Shown: piece after piece, positions 44,144 through 53,099 of the stretch
How positions within the stretch are numbered: the stretch's first letter is position 1
Layout of the letters: every line of letters begins with the position of its first letter
Assembly (NCBI GenBank): GCA_949289855.1
Contig: CASEPS010000002.1
Span: 1-64,000, forward strand
DNA length: 64,000 nt
Origin: an uncultured Erysipelotrichaceae bacterium
Lineage (GTDB): Bacteria > Bacillota_I > Bacilli_A > Erysipelotrichales > Erysipelotrichaceae
Direction: 5' to 3'
The notes under the pieces: model-generated
The model's input: the letters and a program-made list of their open reading frames with translations, nothing else
Database searches by the model: none
Told to the model about the DNA's origin: nothing
Position numbers and translations under genes: made by a program

Positions 44144-44157
44144 TACAAATCTGTATC

Positions 44158-44185
44158 AAAAAAGACATATGGAATTCCATATGCC
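44158..44185 (-). terminator. Terminator of the CorC-like gene
   Basis: Minus strand GGCATATGG-AATT-CCATATGTC followed by TTTTTT, immediately after the stop codon. Confidence 0.85.
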
Positions 44186-45532
44186 TCACTGCTTCTCTTC
44201 TTCTTTCAAATGTGGCACAAGTTTGGAAACAAGTGCTGACTCCACCTTGTGATCCTTTATATTGATCACATGAATATGCAGTCCCCTTGTATCCACATCA
44301 AGCTGTGAACCGTCAGCCGGTATGACATCCACCTTCTCCATCACAAGACCATTCAGCGTATCATACTCTTCATCTGCAGGAAAACGTATATCAAGCGCCT
44401 CTGCAAGAAGGTCCAGCTCACATGAACCAGCCACCTGCCAGAGATTGTCTTCCAGTCTTACAAGAATATTTTCATCATCCGGATCAAGATCATCATAGAC
44501 TTCACCAACGATCTCTTCGAGCACATCCCGCATAGATACAAGACCTGCCACACCACCATACTCATCTACCACAACAGCCATCACCGCCTTGCGTTTCTGC
44601 ATTTCCTGAAACAGCATGTCGGTATGCATCAGCTCTGGCACAAAGTATGCCGGCTTGATCAAAGCAGAAAGTGGTGCAGGTTTCTCCTTACGTGCATTCA
44701 GCAGATAATCCCTGACCGGAAGAATACCGGTGATATCATCCGCATCTTCTAGACAGACTGGAATATGTGATACACCGTTGTTTTCAATCACCTGCATGAT
44801 CTTTTCAGGCGTATCATCCTCATGGATCATCACCATGTCCACACGGTGTACCATGATATCGCCAACTGTCTTGTTATTAAACTCAAAGACATTATCGATC
44901 ATCTCTTTTTCAGAAGACTCAATGGCACCTTTCTTTGCGCCAAGGTCCACCATCATGCGGATAGACTCTTCCGAAACTTCTTCTTCATCTGCCTTTGGAT
45001 CAATACCGAGCAGCCGCAATGTTGTATTGGTCGAAACAGACAAGAACCAGATAATCGGTTTGAATATTGTCGCAACAGCAGTTACCGTACCTACCGTAAA
45101 GCGGGCAACACCTTCTGTCCTCTTCATCGCTACGCGCTTTGGCACAAGTTCACCAAAAACAAGGCTGAAATAAGAAAGCACAATGGTAATACCAACAACG
45201 ATGATTGTATTCAGCATAGTTGTCGAAATACCTGTAACACCAACATCATTGATCAGCCAGTCCACAAGCGGATCAGAAAAGCTGTCTGCCGCAAATGCGG
45301 AAGAAAGAAATCCCGCCAGGGTGATCGCTACCTGAATAGCCGAAAGAAAATTGTCCGGCGCGCGCATTAAAGCAAGCAGCTTTCCTGCCGTCTTGTCACC
45401 CTCTTCTGCCTGTTTCTCGAGTTTTGTCTCAGAAAGGGAAATAACAGCAATCTCTGCTGCCGCAAAGAATGCATTGATTGCAATCAGTGCAATCAGAATC
45501 AATATCTTGGGTAATATGGGGTCGTCTGACAA
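44186..45532 (-). CDS. CNNM/CorC-type transporter (DUF21, CBS pair, CorC domain)
   Basis: 448 residues from a TTG start at 45532, chosen because GAGGAGGAG lies 6 bases upstream; the frame upstream of it is not otherwise supported. Order: DUF21 membrane domain with about four helices and the ISLSETKLEKQAEEG helix (residues to about 190), CBS pair (MVHRVDMVMIHEDDT ... VVDEYGGVAGLVSMRDVLEEIVGE), and a C-terminal CorC/HlyC domain. Family members export magnesium or sodium and were once called hemolysins. Upstream TTGAAA with an A/T-rich -10 near 45590. Confidence 0.9.
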   Translation of the reverse strand: MSDDPILPKILILIALIAINAFFAAAEIAVISLSETKLEKQAEEGDKTAGKLLALMRAPDNFLSAIQVAITLAGFLSSAFAADSFSDPLVDWLINDVGVTGISTTMLNTIIVVGITIVLSYFSLVFGELVPKRVAMKRTEGVARFTVGTVTAVATIFKPIIWFLSVSTNTTLRLLGIDPKADEEEVSEESIRMMVDLGAKKGAIESSEKEMIDNVFEFNNKTVGDIMVHRVDMVMIHEDDTPEKIMQVIENNGVSHIPVCLEDADDITGILPVRDYLLNARKEKPAPLSALIKPAYFVPELMHTDMLFQEMQKRKAVMAVVVDEYGGVAGLVSMRDVLEEIVGEVYDDLDPDDENILVRLEDNLWQVAGSCELDLLAEALDIRFPADEEYDTLNGLVMEKVDVIPADGSQLDVDTRGLHIHVINIKDHKVESALVSKLVPHLKEEEKQ

Positions 45533-45683
45533 AATAATCTCCTCCTCATCCGGCAAACCGGATATATAATGGCAATATTTTAACATAAATTCTTACATTT
45601 CAATATGATTGATACCATTTTCGTGTATATTCATGCACTTTTCATCCAAAAGATGTGTTTGTACAAAGTCAGGCGAAGAACAA

Positions 45684-45712
45684 TTGGAGACCATGAAGCA
45701 CTGTGCTATAAT
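45684..45712 (+). promoter_or_regulatory. apbE promoter, probably giving a leaderless mRNA
   Basis: TTGGAG (45684-45689), 17-base spacer, TATAAT (45707-45712). Six bases follow before the ATG at 45719. Confidence 0.75.
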
Positions 45713-45718
45713 GCAAAA

Positions 45719-46846
45719 ATGATGAAAAAGAGAAACCTGATCTGCGCATCCCTTGCCCTGCTGCTTGCCGGATGCAGCACAACCCAAAAAGCGACCATGG
45801 AAGACCTCTATTCCAACATCTCTCTCGATGCCGGATTCGATACGGTCCTCTACTACCAGGAATATAACAGTGATACAGAAGCTTCTAAGGCACACTTTGA
45901 AGAAGTTGTATCCCTGTTTTCCCACTACAACGAACTATTTGACATCTATAACGACTATGAAGGTGTTTCAAACATCAAAACCATCAATGACTTCGCAGGT
46001 GTTTCCCCGGTTGTGGTAGACCCTGTCATCATTGAAATGTTAAATGAGGCAAAATCTTTCAGCACATTGTCCAATGACGAATTCGATATCACCATCGGCA
46101 GTCTTCTCAAAGTATGGCACAACTACCGTGAAGAAGGTCAGGCACTGAATGAAGAAGGCAAAGATGGACATGTCCCAACTGTAACAGAACTGGAAGAAGC
46201 TTCCAGGTTCAAAGGATGGAACAAGGTCATCATCGATGAAGAAGCTTCTACCGTCTATATTACCGACCCGGAAGTCTCTTTGGATGTTGGTGGTATAGCC
46301 AAAGGCTTTGCGACCGAAAAGATTGCGGAAACATTAGAACAAAAAGAAGACATTGGCACTGTTGTCATCAATGCCGGTGGTAATAACCGCACCATCCATA
46401 CAAAACCAGATGGTTCCCCATGGCGTGTCAGTATCCAGAACCCGGATGGAGGAAACAGCTTCCTCACCGTTTCGGCTGAAGATTCTGTATCCTTTGTCAC
46501 CTCAGGTGACTATGAACGCTATTACACAGCAGAAGATGGCAACCGTTATCACCACATCATCAACCCGGACACATTATTTCCAGCAGACCTCTACCGCAGT
46601 GTGACCATCATCACAAAAGATTCCGGAGCAGCAGACTGCCTCTCTACAGCTCTGTTTACAACATCCATTGAAGAAGGCAAACAGATGCTTGAAGCCTATG
46701 AAGAAGAAAGCGGCAATACAGCAGATGCCATCTGGATTATGGACAAAGACAAAGCTGACACAAAAGAAGACGGAAAAGAACACATGGACTTCTATATTGT
46801 CGCAACCGACAATATCAAAGATGACCTCACCTTCTCCATCAACTGA
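45719..46846 (+). CDS. apbE: FAD:protein FMN transferase (lipoprotein)
   Basis: Attaches FMN to Thr of RnfG and RnfD. 375 residues from the first of two tandem ATGs (45719, 45722). Lipoprotein signal with lipobox Leu-Ala-Gly-Cys, so anchored outside, where the Rnf flavin domains are. ApbE motifs: SLDVGGIAKGFATEKI, VVINAGGNNRTI, TSGDYERYY and HHIINPDT. No Shine-Dalgarno; a perfect TATAAT ends 6 bases before the first ATG, so the mRNA is probably leaderless. The longer frame from 45605 crosses the promoter and is rejected. Its placement beside rnf fits its job. Confidence 0.93.
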   Translation: MMKKRNLICASLALLLAGCSTTQKATMEDLYSNISLDAGFDTVLYYQEYNSDTEASKAHFEEVVSLFSHYNELFDIYNDYEGVSNIKTINDFAGVSPVVVDPVIIEMLNEAKSFSTLSNDEFDITIGSLLKVWHNYREEGQALNEEGKDGHVPTVTELEEASRFKGWNKVIIDEEASTVYITDPEVSLDVGGIAKGFATEKIAETLEQKEDIGTVVINAGGNNRTIHTKPDGSPWRVSIQNPDGGNSFLTVSAEDSVSFVTSGDYERYYTAEDGNRYHHIINPDTLFPADLYRSVTIITKDSGAADCLSTALFTTSIEEGKQMLEAYEEESGNTADAIWIMDKDKADTKEDGKEHMDFYIVATDNIKDDLTFSIN

Positions 46847-46868
46847 AAAGACCATCCGGTCTTTTTCT
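46846..46868. terminator. apbE terminator
   Basis: AAAAGACC-ATCC-GGTCTTTT then TC, between convergent apbE and the MATE gene; A and T runs allow use on both strands. Confidence 0.82.
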
Positions 46869-48230
46869 TTATTGCGGATGGTCTTGCGGCAATGTTTTGA
46901 TAAAGTGAAGGGAAATCGGTAAAGTAATCAGAGCAGACACAACTTCTGACACTGCCTGTGACCACTCAAGACCGGTTAGCCCAAACAGATTCGACAAAAG
47001 AAGCACAACTGGAATGAGAACAACTCCACTGCGCAATGCTGCAAGAAAGGAAGCTGTTTTCGAGAGTCCGATTGACTGAAATAACATGTTACCAAAGATG
47101 GAAACCGGCATGAGTACAAGTGAAATACACTGCAGTTTCAAAGCAACAGAACCGATATCAATGACCAGCGGATCATTCCGGAATAACATCACAAGCTGTT
47201 CAGAGAATACAAACCCACCTATAGCAAACAGTACCATCAATACCGTTCCGGCTTTCAATGAAAACAGGTAACCATCTTTTACACGGCTATAGAAACCTGC
47301 GCCATAGTTGAAAGCAGAAACCGGCTGGAATCCCTGGCCGATACCAATAGCTACGCAGCTCAGGAAATTCATAATACGGGAAACAATGGAAATCGCCGCA
47401 ACTGCCGCATCTCCATATACACCAGCGGAAAGGTTGAGCACCATAGAAGAAGCAGAATTGAGACCCTGCCTTAACAATGATGGCATACCAACAGACACGA
47501 TATCTTTTACTGTATTTCCATCAGGATGGAAGAAAGAAACGGCAATACTGCTCTGTGTCTTCCCTCTGAGGTATGGCACCATCAGGATAATCATACTGAT
47601 ATATTGGGAAACAGCTGTGGATAGACCTGCCCCGGCTATGCCCATATGGAATACATTGACAAGCAGTGCATCCCCAAAGATGTTGAGAATACCGCCAGAA
47701 GTCAGACCAATCATGGCAAAGAAAGCCATGCCTTCATAGCGAAGAATATTATTCAACACACAACTGGAAGTGAAGGCAGGACCAGCAATGAGAATATAGA
47801 ACGCATAGATACGTGCATATGGCAGAATGGTTTCCGTACTGCCCAGTAACCGCATCAATGGATCCATGAACAAGAAACCACCAATCATGATAACTAATCC
47901 GGTAAAGATGGAAAGATAGAAACTTGTGGCACTGTACGTTCTTGCCGCATGGACATCCCTTGCGCCCAGTCTCCTTGAAATATGGGAACCTGCCCCATGA
48001 CCATACATAAAGCCAAATGCCTGCAATATGCCCATCAAAGCAAAGACAACACCAGTGGCCCCTGATGCACTGGTGCCGATGGTGCCAACAAAGTACGTAT
48101 CTGCCATGTTGTAAATATTGGTCACTAACATGGAAATAACCGTAGGAATACCAAGGGTGAAAATGAGTTTTGAGACAGGTGTTTCTGTCATCCTTCTGTA
48201 TTGTTCGTCCTGATTCATCACGTGCTTCAT
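46869..48230 (-). CDS. MATE family multidrug exporter
   Basis: Na+ or H+ coupled drug and metabolite antiporter with twelve predicted helices. About 453 residues from the ATG at 48230; the ATG at 48218 (MNQDEQYRRMTETPVSKLI) is an equally good start and begins where relatives do. Family features: ISMLVTNIYNMADTYFVG in helix 1, GHGAGSHISRRLGARD after helix 2 and ISIVSRIMNFLSCVAIGIGQGFQPVSAFNYGA in the second half. No Shine-Dalgarno; a TGA-TATTAT extended -10 lies 7 bases before the 48230 ATG, directly behind the terminator of the upstream gene. Confidence 0.9.
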   Translation of the reverse strand: MKHVMNQDEQYRRMTETPVSKLIFTLGIPTVISMLVTNIYNMADTYFVGTIGTSASGATGVVFALMGILQAFGFMYGHGAGSHISRRLGARDVHAARTYSATSFYLSIFTGLVIMIGGFLFMDPLMRLLGSTETILPYARIYAFYILIAGPAFTSSCVLNNILRYEGMAFFAMIGLTSGGILNIFGDALLVNVFHMGIAGAGLSTAVSQYISMIILMVPYLRGKTQSSIAVSFFHPDGNTVKDIVSVGMPSLLRQGLNSASSMVLNLSAGVYGDAAVAAISIVSRIMNFLSCVAIGIGQGFQPVSAFNYGAGFYSRVKDGYLFSLKAGTVLMVLFAIGGFVFSEQLVMLFRNDPLVIDIGSVALKLQCISLVLMPVSIFGNMLFQSIGLSKTASFLAALRSGVVLIPVVLLLSNLFGLTGLEWSQAVSEVVSALITLPISLHFIKTLPQDHPQ

Positions 48231-48252
48231 ATTAGAAATAATATCACAAACA

Positions 48253-48279
48253 AAAAAAAGCGACTGCCAAAACAGCCGC
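48253..48279 (-). terminator. Terminator of the 53-residue gene
   Basis: Minus strand GCGGCTG-TTTTGG-CAGTCGC followed by eight T. Confidence 0.85.
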
Positions 48280-48285
48280 AATAAA

Positions 48286-48447
48286 TCACCTGGAATAGCT
48301 GAGGTTCCTGTGACCCATGATTCTGATCTTACCGTTAAGTTCGTCTTTTTTAAGAATATTAAACTCAGTTTCAGTCATGTACTCACAGATTGTAGAACAC
48401 TCAGTTTCGTAAGTGACGAGCATAACGCCATCTTTTACGATACTCAT
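48286..48447 (-). CDS. 53-residue protein, unknown
   Basis: ATG at 48447 with AAAGGAG 6 bases upstream; the longer frame to 48510 lacks a site. Sequence begins MSIVKDGVMLVTYETECST and is mixed alpha/beta in look, soluble, with two Cys six residues apart at 17 and 21. Followed at once by a strong terminator, so it forms its own unit with an upstream promoter not clearly seen. No family recognised. Confidence 0.6.
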   Translation of the reverse strand: MSIVKDGVMLVTYETECSTICEYMTETEFNILKKDELNGKIRIMGHRNLSYSR

Positions 48448-48570
48448 GTTTGTCTCCTTTCTGTTTTCCTTGTATGCACAAAGTCTACCAGAAGAAAGAC
48501 AACGCATCAATCAGGATGCTCTGAAGATTGTGTTAAGTTTTTGCGTAGACAATCTGAACAACAGCTGAAC

Positions 48571-49416
48571 TCACTTTGTGAAGTATGCAACACCAATGGT
48601 ACCAGGACCTGCATATGTACCAACACAGGCACCAAGGCGGGAAATGACAAAGTCATCCGGATTTTTACCTTCATAGAGCCTTGCACTGTCGTTGATGTAC
48701 TTCTTCAACAACACATCTGAGAAACCACTGTATACCATGCCAAATGGTTTGGATAGATCAATGGCATTTTCCTCTGTATATTTCATGAGCAGGTTGGATC
48801 CACTCTTTGATCCACGGGCTGTACCAAGAAGATTCACTTCTCCTCCATCAAAGGAAATAACCGGCTTGATGCCAAGAATCTTTCCTGCTATGGCTTTTGT
48901 GGAAGAAATACGTCCACCCTTCTTGAGATATTCCAATGTATCAAGAAGTGCGACAACACGCACCAGCTTCTTTTCCTCTTCAAGACATTCCGCTATCTCA
49001 TCAAGACTCTTGCCTTCCTCAATGAGAGCCATTGCCCTATCAATCAGAATCTGGATACCCATACTGACAGAAAGCGTATCGATGACTCGCACCTTGTCCT
49101 CAAAAGAAGAAGCTGCAGTCATCGCACTCTGGTAACAGCCAGAAAGCTTTGAAGAAACCGTAAACACAAGCACTTCATTCCCTGCTTCTACTTCCTTCTC
49201 CATCGCTTCTTCATAAGTAAATGGTGTAATCTGGCTTGTCTTGGGGAAAACATCTGTTTCAATCAGCTTGTTGTAAAAATCATCAACTGACAAATTGACA
49301 CGGTCGAGATATTCTTCTTCTCCAAACAACACCCGCAATGGCAGAATGACAAGACCCTTCTCTTCTGCCTCTTCCATCGTATAATCACTTGTTGAATCGG
49401 TAATGATTTTAATCAT
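48571..49416 (-). CDS. DegV family fatty-acid-binding protein
   Basis: Presents fatty acids to FakA-type kinases for phospholipid synthesis. 281 residues from the ATG at 49416 (GGAAAGGAAG upstream; MIKIITDSTSDYT is the standard start). Motifs: TDSTSD with the ligand-binding Ser/Thr, KTSQITP, SSKLSGCYQSA, and LKKGGRIS. Complete. fakA is not in the window. Confidence 0.92.
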   Translation of the reverse strand: MIKIITDSTSDYTMEEAEEKGLVILPLRVLFGEEEYLDRVNLSVDDFYNKLIETDVFPKTSQITPFTYEEAMEKEVEAGNEVLVFTVSSKLSGCYQSAMTAASSFEDKVRVIDTLSVSMGIQILIDRAMALIEEGKSLDEIAECLEEEKKLVRVVALLDTLEYLKKGGRISSTKAIAGKILGIKPVISFDGGEVNLLGTARGSKSGSNLLMKYTEENAIDLSKPFGMVYSGFSDVLLKKYINDSARLYEGKNPDDFVISRLGACVGTYAGPGTIGVAYFTK

Positions 49417-49489
49417 AAACTTCCTTTCCGGTACATGTGTACCTGTTTTTACCTCTTTCAAGTTACGCTATGTTAACCATACCTGTCAA

Positions 49490-51856
49490 TCATTTCTGCC
49501 TGTGGTCAAGAAACCGGTGGTATTGCCTGTTTATAAGACGTATCAACACCTGGATAAACAGCATCAAAGGAATAATCAATGCAAGAAGTACACCAAAGAC
49601 AATCCATGCCTTGATGGAAAGTGCATAGACACCAAGCAGCTGGTGGAATATCAGCAGTGCCAGTGTACCGGTCACTGCCATCGCAATGAGAATCGTAACA
49701 CGGAATGTATTCAAAGGCCGGCATGCACTATAGAGAATGACAAGACCTGTCGCAAAGGCAAGACATACTGCCAATGTACTGATTTCCATTTCACTTAAGG
49801 CAAACCAGTAACCATAGGCATTGAGACTGCCTACAATAAGAAAGTTACATAACCCTCCCGGGAAAGCATAATAGAGAACGGTAGAAATAAAGTGACCGCT
49901 CACCCTTCCATCATTTGGCTGCATGGCCAGAAAGAACCCAGGTATGCCAATGGTCAAAGCGCTGACAAAAGACAATTGCAATGGCACAAGTGGATAACTG
50001 AGTTGCAGAATGACACAGAATACCGATAGGAAGAAGGAAAAGATATTCTTCGAAAGAAACAATCTTGCCGAGCGGCCAATGTTATTGATGACGCGTCTTC
50101 CTTCAAGGACAATGGATGGTACTGCACTGAAGTCAGAGTCTAACAAGACAAGCTGGGCAATCTGGCTTGCGGCTTCTGTACCAGAAGCCATCGCTATACC
50201 ACAATCTGCTTCTTTCAATGCGAGCACATCATTGACACCATCACCTGTCATGGCAACATAATGCCCTTTCTTCTGCAAAGCAAGCACCATTTTCTTTTTC
50301 ATTTCCGGAGTCGTTCTGCCAAAGACGGTATATGTCTCCATTGCCTCTATCAATTGTTCATCCGATAACGTTGAAGCATCCACATACTTCTCTGCCCCAT
50401 CAATTTCCACAAGCCGGGCAATACGGGAAACCGTTTCTGCATCATCACCGGAGATAACCTTGATGTTAACCCCTTGTTTATGGAAATAGGAAAATGTTTC
50501 TTTTGCATTACGGCGGATATTATTCGTTAATACAAGCAATGCCAGCGGCATAACATCCTCTTCCCGGATTTCCTTTACAGCATTACCACCATAGCCTGCC
50601 ACAAGGACCACCCGCCTGCCTTCCTGCACATACGGATGTACCTTGTCCTCTATTTCCTTATACCTGCCCTTCATCACAAACTGTGGTGCACCAACCACCA
50701 GAGTACCAAATTCTTCAAAACCAACCGCACTATATTTGGTCGAAGAAGAAAATGGCACAACCAGTCTTGTATGCCAGCCCGGGTCATCATAGAAGTAACG
50801 GGCGATGGCCTTTCCGGTTTCATTCTGCACTTCAAAAGAACGCGCATATGCAGAAATGGCAATACGCATCATATGTTCATCCACTTCATCATCAAGGATG
50901 ATCATCTTTTCCATATTCATGCCCGGTTCAGTAATCGTACCGGTCTTGTCTACACAAAGGGTATCAATTCTTGCCAGTTTCTCTACACAATCAAGATCCC
51001 TGACAAGTACTTTCTTCTGTGACAAGCGCAGGACGGATGCTGCAAGGGCAACCGAAGTCAACAGGTACAACCCTTCCGGTATCATGCCAATCAGTCCTGC
51101 CACAACAGAACGGACGGTTTCGTTATAACCCTGTTTCAATACGACATATTCATTAATAAACAACAGAATCCCAATTGGAATCAAAGCAATACCAATCATG
51201 CGGATCAGTTTGTCAAGTGACTTCATCATGTCACTTTTGGCAACCTTCACACCAGTTGTCGCTTCACTTGTCAATTGTGCTGCATAGCTTTCTTTACCAA
51301 CTGCCGTCAGGCGAACCGTACATCTGCCCGCAGTACATACACTGCCTGAATGCAACGTATCACCAGTCACTTTATCCACATCTGCTTCTTCACCGGTAAT
51401 CAATGCTTCATTGGCTTTGATGGAACCTTGTACAACGATGCCATCTGAAGGAATCTGTGCCCCTTCTTCAATGATAATCACATCATCGCGCACAAGTTCT
51501 GCGGAAGGAATCTTCTTCCACTTTCCATCACGCAGTACTTCCACTTCATGTTCCGCAAGAATGGTCAGTCTGTCTACAGCCTTCTTGGAGCGCACTTCCT
51601 GCACAATACCAATTGCCGTATTGGCAGCTGCTACCAGAAGAAATGTCATGTCCGTATAATAACCTGCTGTGATAACCATGATGGCAAGAACAACAAAAAT
51701 AAGGTTGAAAAAGGTAAACACGTTTTCGTGTATGATTTCCCTTATTGTACGCGTACCACTTTTCACTGGTGTATTGACAAGTCCATGTCCTATCCGGTAG
51801 TTCACTTCATCACTTGTCAGTCCGCGCAATGCATTGTCTGTCTCGTCTTTTCTCAT
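49490..51856 (-). CDS. P-type ATPase, CtpE-like (probable Ca2+ transporter)
   Basis: 788 residues. Motifs: actuator ITGEEADV (TGEE rather than TGES), M4 GMIPEGLYLLTSVALAASV, phosphorylation DKTGTIT near residue 303, hinge MTGDGVNDVLALKEADCGIAMA, and about ten membrane helices. It lacks the SERCA N-terminal cation domain size and M6 signature of the pump at 22902, and resembles the mycobacterial CtpE group, where calcium uptake has been proposed. No Shine-Dalgarno: the -10 TAGAAT ends 9 bases before the ATG, so the mRNA is nearly or fully leaderless. Divergent from the sseB-like gene. Confidence 0.88.
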   Translation of the reverse strand: MRKDETDNALRGLTSDEVNYRIGHGLVNTPVKSGTRTIREIIHENVFTFFNLIFVVLAIMVITAGYYTDMTFLLVAAANTAIGIVQEVRSKKAVDRLTILAEHEVEVLRDGKWKKIPSAELVRDDVIIIEEGAQIPSDGIVVQGSIKANEALITGEEADVDKVTGDTLHSGSVCTAGRCTVRLTAVGKESYAAQLTSEATTGVKVAKSDMMKSLDKLIRMIGIALIPIGILLFINEYVVLKQGYNETVRSVVAGLIGMIPEGLYLLTSVALAASVLRLSQKKVLVRDLDCVEKLARIDTLCVDKTGTITEPGMNMEKMIILDDEVDEHMMRIAISAYARSFEVQNETGKAIARYFYDDPGWHTRLVVPFSSSTKYSAVGFEEFGTLVVGAPQFVMKGRYKEIEDKVHPYVQEGRRVVLVAGYGGNAVKEIREEDVMPLALLVLTNNIRRNAKETFSYFHKQGVNIKVISGDDAETVSRIARLVEIDGAEKYVDASTLSDEQLIEAMETYTVFGRTTPEMKKKMVLALQKKGHYVAMTGDGVNDVLALKEADCGIAMASGTEAASQIAQLVLLDSDFSAVPSIVLEGRRVINNIGRSARLFLSKNIFSFFLSVFCVILQLSYPLVPLQLSFVSALTIGIPGFFLAMQPNDGRVSGHFISTVLYYAFPGGLCNFLIVGSLNAYGYWFALSEMEISTLAVCLAFATGLVILYSACRPLNTFRVTILIAMAVTGTLALLIFHQLLGVYALSIKAWIVFGVLLALIIPLMLFIQVLIRLINRQYHRFLDHRQK

Positions 51857-51865
51857 CTAGTATCT

Positions 51866-51894
51866 ATTCTAAAAATCATATGTCCACTTTGCAA
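51866..51894 (-). promoter_or_regulatory. Promoter of the CtpE-like gene
   Basis: Minus strand TTGCAA (51894-51889), 17-base spacer, TAGAAT (51871-51866), 9 bases before the ATG. Confidence 0.72.
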
Positions 51895-51913
51895 TGCATT
51901 TTGTCAAAAGCTG

Positions 51914-51922
51914 TGCTATACT
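51914..51922 (+). promoter_or_regulatory. Extended -10 of the SseB-like gene
   Basis: TGC-TATACT; the -10 box ends 6 bases before the ATG at 51929, leaving no room for a leader. Confidence 0.65.
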
Positions 51923-51928
51923 CACCGC

Positions 51929-52390
51929 ATGTATAAGAAGACAGATGACATTTCTTCACCGGTTATTGAGCAGCTGCTTCTGGAAAGAAGAATGCCCCTC
52001 AGTGAAGAAAAAGAACAGGAAGTATTATTCTCCCTCAGCAGGGCACTTGTTGAAGAAGGCAGGTTTCTATTGCTGTGTACTGTAAAAGAGGAACATGCCC
52101 ATGACAGTGAAGTCAGCGCAGAAGAAATCACCATATCACCACTGTTGATGGCAGAGGATGAAAAGTACCTGCCAGTATTTACAAAAGAAGCTTTCATGCA
52201 GGAAATGGGTATGATAAAAGAAAAAGACCAGGAAATCTTTGTAACAGACTTCCTCGATCTCATCACGTTTCTCGATGTAAATGCACATGTAGCAGCAGCC
52301 GTACTCAACCCAGGCAGAGATGACCTCATTCTTACCAAAGAATTTATGGTCCGCCTGTTACAGGCATTTGGGACAGAAACACAATCGTGA
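51929..52390 (+). CDS. SseB-like domain protein
   Basis: 153 residues from the ATG at 51929 (MYKKTDDISSPVIEQLL). The middle, MAEDEKYLPVFTKEAFMQEM, and the end, AVLNPGRDDLILTKEFMVRLL, match the SseB N-terminal domain, found in proteins of varied or unknown role including rhodanese-linked and secretion-associated ones. No signal or membrane helix. The frame open back to 51548 overlaps ctpE and is a shadow. No Shine-Dalgarno; leaderless by promoter position. Its promoter is back to back with that of the CtpE-like gene. Confidence 0.75.
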   Translation: MYKKTDDISSPVIEQLLLERRMPLSEEKEQEVLFSLSRALVEEGRFLLLCTVKEEHAHDSEVSAEEITISPLLMAEDEKYLPVFTKEAFMQEMGMIKEKDQEIFVTDFLDLITFLDVNAHVAAAVLNPGRDDLILTKEFMVRLLQAFGTETQS

Positions 52391-52428
52391 ACTACTCTGA
52401 CTGCAAAAGTCCGGGTGGTTCACTTTTC
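52387..52428 (+). terminator. Terminator of the SseB-like gene
   Basis: GTGAACTAC / GTGGTTCAC stem with a long loop, followed by TTTTCTTC; its end overlaps the last codons of the convergent gene. Confidence 0.65.
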
Positions 52429-52629
52429 TTCATATTCATCTGCAAGTTCTTCCGTCAGATATCCATCACTCATACAATGAAGGTCTGCTACACCATCATG
52501 CAGCATCTGATACGTTTGTGAATGATAGAAGAATCGCAAAGCATCGTTGAAAGAAAGCTTTTCCTTGCGGGAAAACAGCGCAATAATGCGCGCATATTTT
52601 TTCTGCAACAATATTGGATTAGCATTCAT
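52420..52629 (-). CDS. DUF3791-type small protein (third gene of trio)
   Basis: 69 residues: KKYARIIALFSRKEKLSFNDALRFFYHSQTYQ, then DGVADLHCMSDGYLTEELADEYEE. This short helical type occurs with DUF3990 proteins. It overlaps the DUF3990 gene by 4 bases (ATGA). Likely part of a toxin-antitoxin-like unit, perhaps as antitoxin or adaptor; the family name is from memory. Confidence 0.75.
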   Translation of the reverse strand: MNANPILLQKKYARIIALFSRKEKLSFNDALRFFYHSQTYQMLHDGVADLHCMSDGYLTEELADEYEEK

Positions 52630-53099
52630 ATGACTTCACTCCCTTCAAAATGCAAATAGCCTTCAAGTGCTCTTTGGGAACGGAAGCATATCTGAAGATT
52701 TGGTTTTTCAAAACGAAGGCGGCGAATTGCCTCTGCTTTGTCAATCAATCCGTCGAAATAAAGCTCAACAGTATTGAGTACCTTGTCGTTCGCAATGTCC
52801 CCGACAACAAGATCATACTCTGTTGTGTCCTTTCCTCTTCTGCAATTCATAACAAAATCCAGCCATTCATCAGAATACTGATCAAAGGTCAAAACCTGCA
52901 GCTTCTGATATGCCAACTCGTCAAATCGATAACAAGATACAACTCCCTGTTTTCCACGGCGCTTGAATTTCTCACACCATCTTACAGCCTGATCATGAAT
53001 TGGGGTGGTATAGAACCCACGTCCAAAGTCTAAATGACTTCTGGAATGTTTTACATCCGGGTTTTGAATTTCAGAATATGAGTCATGATAGAGAATCAT
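52626..53099 (-). CDS. DUF3990 protein (ADP-ribosyltransferase-like, probable toxin)
   Basis: 157 residues. Opens MILYHDSYSEIQNP and continues LDFGRGFYTTPIHDQAVRWC, the layout of DUF3990 proteins, which resemble small ADP-ribosyltransferases (first motif with His, second with Tyr). Relatives usually have YHGS; here it is YHDS, so activity may be changed. Flanked on both sides by small DUF3791-type genes with 4-base overlaps. Family membership is fairly secure; enzyme activity and toxicity are inferred. Confidence 0.8.
   Translation of the reverse strand: MILYHDSYSEIQNPDVKHSRSHLDFGRGFYTTPIHDQAVRWCEKFKRRGKQGVVSCYRFDELAYQKLQVLTFDQYSDEWLDFVMNCRRGKDTTEYDLVVGDIANDKVLNTVELYFDGLIDKAEAIRRLRFEKPNLQICFRSQRALEGYLHFEGSEVI

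Noticed and set aside
51548-51928. Extended N-terminus of the SseB-like protein
   Set aside because: Antisense to the CtpE-like gene; the promoter and ATG at 51929 define the start.
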